Shown: piece by piece, positions 61,766-64,000 of the stretch
How the letters are laid out: every line of letters begins with the position of its first letter
Position numbering within the stretch: the stretch's first letter is position 1
DNA from: an uncultured Bacteroidales bacterium
Lineage (GTDB): Bacteria; Bacteroidota; Bacteroidia; Bacteroidales; Paludibacteraceae
Direction: 5' to 3'
Length of the DNA: 64,000 bases
Assembly: GCA_937916355.1 (NCBI GenBank)
Contig: CALFTM010000057.1
Location: 14,303 to 78,302 of the forward strand
Position numbers and translations under genes: made by a program
The notes under the pieces: model-generated
The model's database searches: none
Seen by the model: the letters and a program-made list of their open reading frames with translations, nothing else
What the model was told of the DNA's origin: nothing

Positions 61766-63055
61766 TTACGCACCTGCAACCACTTCATAAAAACGCTCTT
61801 TATTGAAATATCTGCGAGCCATCTCCCTCAGTTCTTCTGCAGTGACACTATTTACTACTTTTATTTTTTTACTATAATAGTCTGATATATCCACTCCCCT
61901 CAACGCCAACGAGACATAGTAGTCGACCACCAAAAAAGAGCCGTCAAACACCCTAAGGGCAGAACCAGAAACGTAGTTTCGCACCTGTGTCAACTCGCCT
62001 TCTGGCACAAGTTCCTCCTTTAGCACCTCCATCTCCTTGTAGACCTCCGCCAACAATGGTTCGACATACTCATTTGCAGTCTGGGTGGATATGACAAAAA
62101 GTTCCTCTTCTCCTTGTGAACTTAGGGCAGACTGAATACCATAAGTATACCCCTTATCTTCTCTGATATTGGACATCAAACGACTGCCGAAATATCCTCC
62201 GAAGACTGTATTCAAAACTGAAAACTTGAAATAATCCTCATGCCCACTTGGGAAAAGCTTTCCTCCTATGCAAACAGCCGACTGAACACTATCCTCTTTT
62301 CGCAAACGAACAACTCTTTCCTTTTCAGGGTTTTCATTATACGAATATTCTGGAGAACGATAATCCTCTTTAAAAGGGATCGAACCGAACATCTCATCAA
62401 TTTTCGCCAATACTTCACCCGAAGAGTTGCCAGACAAGAACATACGGCAACTATTGAATGCAAAATAACGATCGTAAAACTGCTTCACATCCTCTATGGA
62501 AACCATATCGAAATCTCTCGAAGACGGAGACTTCCCAAACGTTCCGTCCGCTCCATAGATTGCCCTTCTCAAACCGCTGTTCGCCATCGTCGTCACCTTC
62601 GACTCGTTGACGATGAAATCCTGTTTGTCTTTTTGCACCTGCAGTTCGAACTCCGATTTCGGGAAAATCGGTTCGACAAAAATCTCCCTCATCAACTCCA
62701 TCATCGGCGAAAGGTGTTTTTCTAAAACCACAAGTGAAAAGACAATATATTTTTTCAGTGCATAAGAGGTCAACGAAGCTCCATAGAAATCAATTTTTTC
62801 AGCAATCTGCTTGGAAGAATGGTGAAGCGTCCCCTCCCTCATCAACTTGTGCATGAACGAAGCGACAAAAAACTTAGGTTGGATTTGAGTGCCCAGTCCA
62901 AAAACCACATCCAGACGAACAAACTCCTGCGGGCCGAAAGGTATGACATCCAACGGAATCTGGTTCTTCAAGGTAATGCGGGACATGGAAGGATACCTCA
63001 CTTCTTCCAACGCATGAATTTCCGGTTTTTCATTCCTCATCTCTCTTCTCTCCAT
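61766..63055 (-). CDS. M16-family protein lacking the zinc motif (probably non-catalytic)
   Basis: An M16-fold protein of about 430 residues with two domains and no signal peptide. In active members the motif is HxxEH. At the matching place the sequence reads SFMHKLMREGT, so both His and Glu are changed and no zinc site remains. Other family features, such as the repeated FRHKFFGGY-type segment (FGGYFGSRLMSNIREDKGYTYG, about 285-306), are preserved. Such proteins usually partner with an active M16 protein. The frame is open to 63088, where it would overlap kdsB; I prefer ATG 63055 (63040 is also possible). Confidence 0.82.
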   Translation of the reverse strand: MERREMRNEKPEIHALEEVRYPSMSRITLKNQIPLDVIPFGPQEFVRLDVVFGLGTQIQPKFFVASFMHKLMREGTLHHSSKQIAEKIDFYGASLTSYALKKYIVFSLVVLEKHLSPMMELMREIFVEPIFPKSEFELQVQKDKQDFIVNESKVTTMANSGLRRAIYGADGTFGKSPSSRDFDMVSIEDVKQFYDRYFAFNSCRMFLSGNSSGEVLAKIDEMFGSIPFKEDYRSPEYSYNENPEKERVVRLRKEDSVQSAVCIGGKLFPSGHEDYFKFSVLNTVFGGYFGSRLMSNIREDKGYTYGIQSALSSQGEEELFVISTQTANEYVEPLLAEVYKEMEVLKEELVPEGELTQVRNYVSGSALRVFDGSFLVVDYYVSLALRGVDISDYYSKKIKVVNSVTAEELREMARRYFNKERFYEVVAGA

Positions 63056-63074
63056 ATTTAAAATCAGAAATTTT

Positions 63075-63839
63075 TCACAACACACCATTCGCCAAGAAAG
63101 CCTCCGCTCTCTCCAAATCCTCTGGGGTATCTATTCCGATTGTCTCTACCATCGTCTGTCCCACCTTGATTTTATAACCATTTTCAATCCACCTCAACTG
63201 CTCCAACGACTCAACCTTCTCGAGGGAAGACTGTGGCAATTGGGTGATTTCCCTCAACACGTCTCCACGATACGCATACAACCCGATATGTTTGTTATAA
63301 GTATGGTGTCTCAACCATTCCGACTCGTCAAATCCTCTCAAATAAGGAATCACACTTCTGCTAAAATAGATCGCCTCCATATTGGGATTGAGCAACACCT
63401 TCGGACTGTTCGGATTGAACAATGCAGCCATCCCATCTTTCTCTTGAAAAGGCTTTACGAGTGTAGCGATCTGCGTCTTCTCATCTTCAAAACAACGGCA
63501 CAACGTCTCTATTTGAGAAGACTGTATAAAGGGTTCATCTCCTTGAATGTTGATAACTACCTCTCTCCCTTCTCCAATCTTTTGATAAGCCTCGAAACAA
63601 CGGTCTGTTCCACTTTTGTGATTTTCAGATGTCATGACAACCTTTCCGCCAAAAGCCTCTACCGCCTCGAAAATCCGCTGGTCGTCTGTCGCCACATAGA
63701 CCAATGGCAACACTTCCGATACCTGCTCATAGACTCGTTGTATCATGCTTTTTCCGCCAATCAACTGTAATGGTTTACCGGGGAAACGTGTCGACGCATA
63801 TCTCGCTGGAATTATTCCTATAAACTTCTGACAATCCAT
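63075..63839 (-). CDS. kdsB: 3-Deoxy-manno-octulosonate cytidylyltransferase
   Basis: Activates Kdo with CTP for transfer onto lipid A. The 254-residue protein shows IPARYASTRFPGKPLQ at 10-25 (nucleotide-binding loop), YVATDDQRIFEAVEAFGGKVVMTS at about 48-71, and NIQGDEPF near 96. The later GLYAYRGDVLREI and WIENGYKIKVG also match. All are typical of KdsB. The start is ATG 63839. It heads a kdsB-M16-LOG unit, and the poly-A/T gap upstream separates it from the next gene. Confidence 0.95.
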   Translation of the reverse strand: MDCQKFIGIIPARYASTRFPGKPLQLIGGKSMIQRVYEQVSEVLPLVYVATDDQRIFEAVEAFGGKVVMTSENHKSGTDRCFEAYQKIGEGREVVINIQGDEPFIQSSQIETLCRCFEDEKTQIATLVKPFQEKDGMAALFNPNSPKVLLNPNMEAIYFSRSVIPYLRGFDESEWLRHHTYNKHIGLYAYRGDVLREITQLPQSSLEKVESLEQLRWIENGYKIKVGQTMVETIGIDTPEDLERAEAFLANGVL

Positions 63840-63914
63840 TTTTTTTTATTTTTTTACAAAAAACGAACAATATTTTTCAATCTGCGAATTTATAAAATAT
63901 CGTTTTCATATACA

Positions 63915-64000
63915 TTATCTCTCCCGTTTTTTTGCATTTCGTTTCTGCTTCTTGCAAAGTTTTAACAAATATTGGTACTCTTCTTGCACAAACTCCTCCA
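63915..64000 (-). CDS. C-terminal tail of an unknown gene at the right edge
   Basis: On the minus strand a frame that enters from the right edge is open for 27 codons and ends at TAA 63917-63915. The translated tail is hydrophilic and Lys/Arg-rich (EEFVQEEYQYLLKL, then CKKQKRNAKKRER). The base composition is less AT-rich than the flanking 75 bases. It could be the end of a real gene, but the fragment is too short for a firm call. Confidence 0.4.
   Translation of the reverse strand, partial: EEFVQEEYQYLLKLCKKQKRNAKKRER

Noticed and set aside
63880..63900. GCGAATTTATAAAATATCG as another copy of the dispersed motif
   Set aside because: Only about eight bases agree with the core, which is expected in AT-rich sequence.
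1..64000. Transposases, integrases, phage genes, tRNA or rRNA genes
   Set aside because: None of the proteins shows a transposase or integrase signature. I found no tRNA-like cloverleaf or rRNA sequence in the gaps.

Overview
This window looks like a chromosomal segment of a T9SS-positive member of the Bacteroidota, most likely order Bacteroidales. The evidence is a dispersed men (menaquinone) pathway, a complete Bat (aerotolerance-type) operon, a lipoprotein-type Omp85 (TamL), T9SS type A and type B sorting domains, LPS genes (kdsB, lpxH-like), and many upstream regions with the Bacteroidota -7 element TAnnTTTG instead of a sigma70 -10 box. The base composition is AT-leaning and ribosome-binding sites are weak, as usual in this phylum. 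I saw no rRNA, tRNA, CRISPR array, insertion sequence or phage module. This is mostly core chromosome with a few accessory genes.

Left part (1-17,100). The window opens inside an old-yellow-enzyme family gene. menF, menD, menB and menC follow, plus one small unknown gene, closed by a strong terminator at about 5,909. menE lies 11 kb away. Between them are two T9SS-style secreted proteins. The second is a 1,248-residue protein with 25 head-to-tail 84-bp repeats and a histidine-phosphatase-like C-terminus. An HD-domain hydrolase, an ABC-F ATPase, TamL and a lipoprotein complete this part.

Centre (17,190-34,950). A small HU-like gene is followed by a fusion of HU-like domain, acidic linker, transmembrane helix and LysM. 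Next come MoxR, DUF58, a BatD-like small protein, BatA, BatB, BatC, BatD and BatE. A convergent AraC regulator is divergent from an efflux operon (TolC, HlyD/EmrA, MFS/EmrB) whose TolC gene carries a single in-frame stop. A radical SAM gene overlaps an unknown gene.

Right part (35,080-64,000). This holds a Sel1-repeat lipoprotein, a small acidic unknown protein, an M16 protease, a T9SS type B protein, the bifunctional (p)ppGpp enzyme, a WG-repeat protein with an FGE/SUMF1-domain protein, a TPR protein, a lipoprotein and aroE. A 960-bp region before dnaB holds a candidate structured small RNA and competing hairpins. Beyond dnaB are an orphan surface-glycan-binding-like lipoprotein and a ribD-cls-sufT-lpxH type operon. 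A sacsin/HSP90-like GHKL ATPase, a LOG-family gene, a catalytically dead M16 homologue and kdsB follow. The C-terminal tail of one more gene appears to enter from the right edge.

The strongest candidates for something undescribed are the HU-TM-LysM protein, which is a possible DNA-to-cell-wall tether, and the repeat-stalk phosphatase. The aroE-dnaB intergenic RNA region and a small family of dispersed intergenic sequences are also good candidates.
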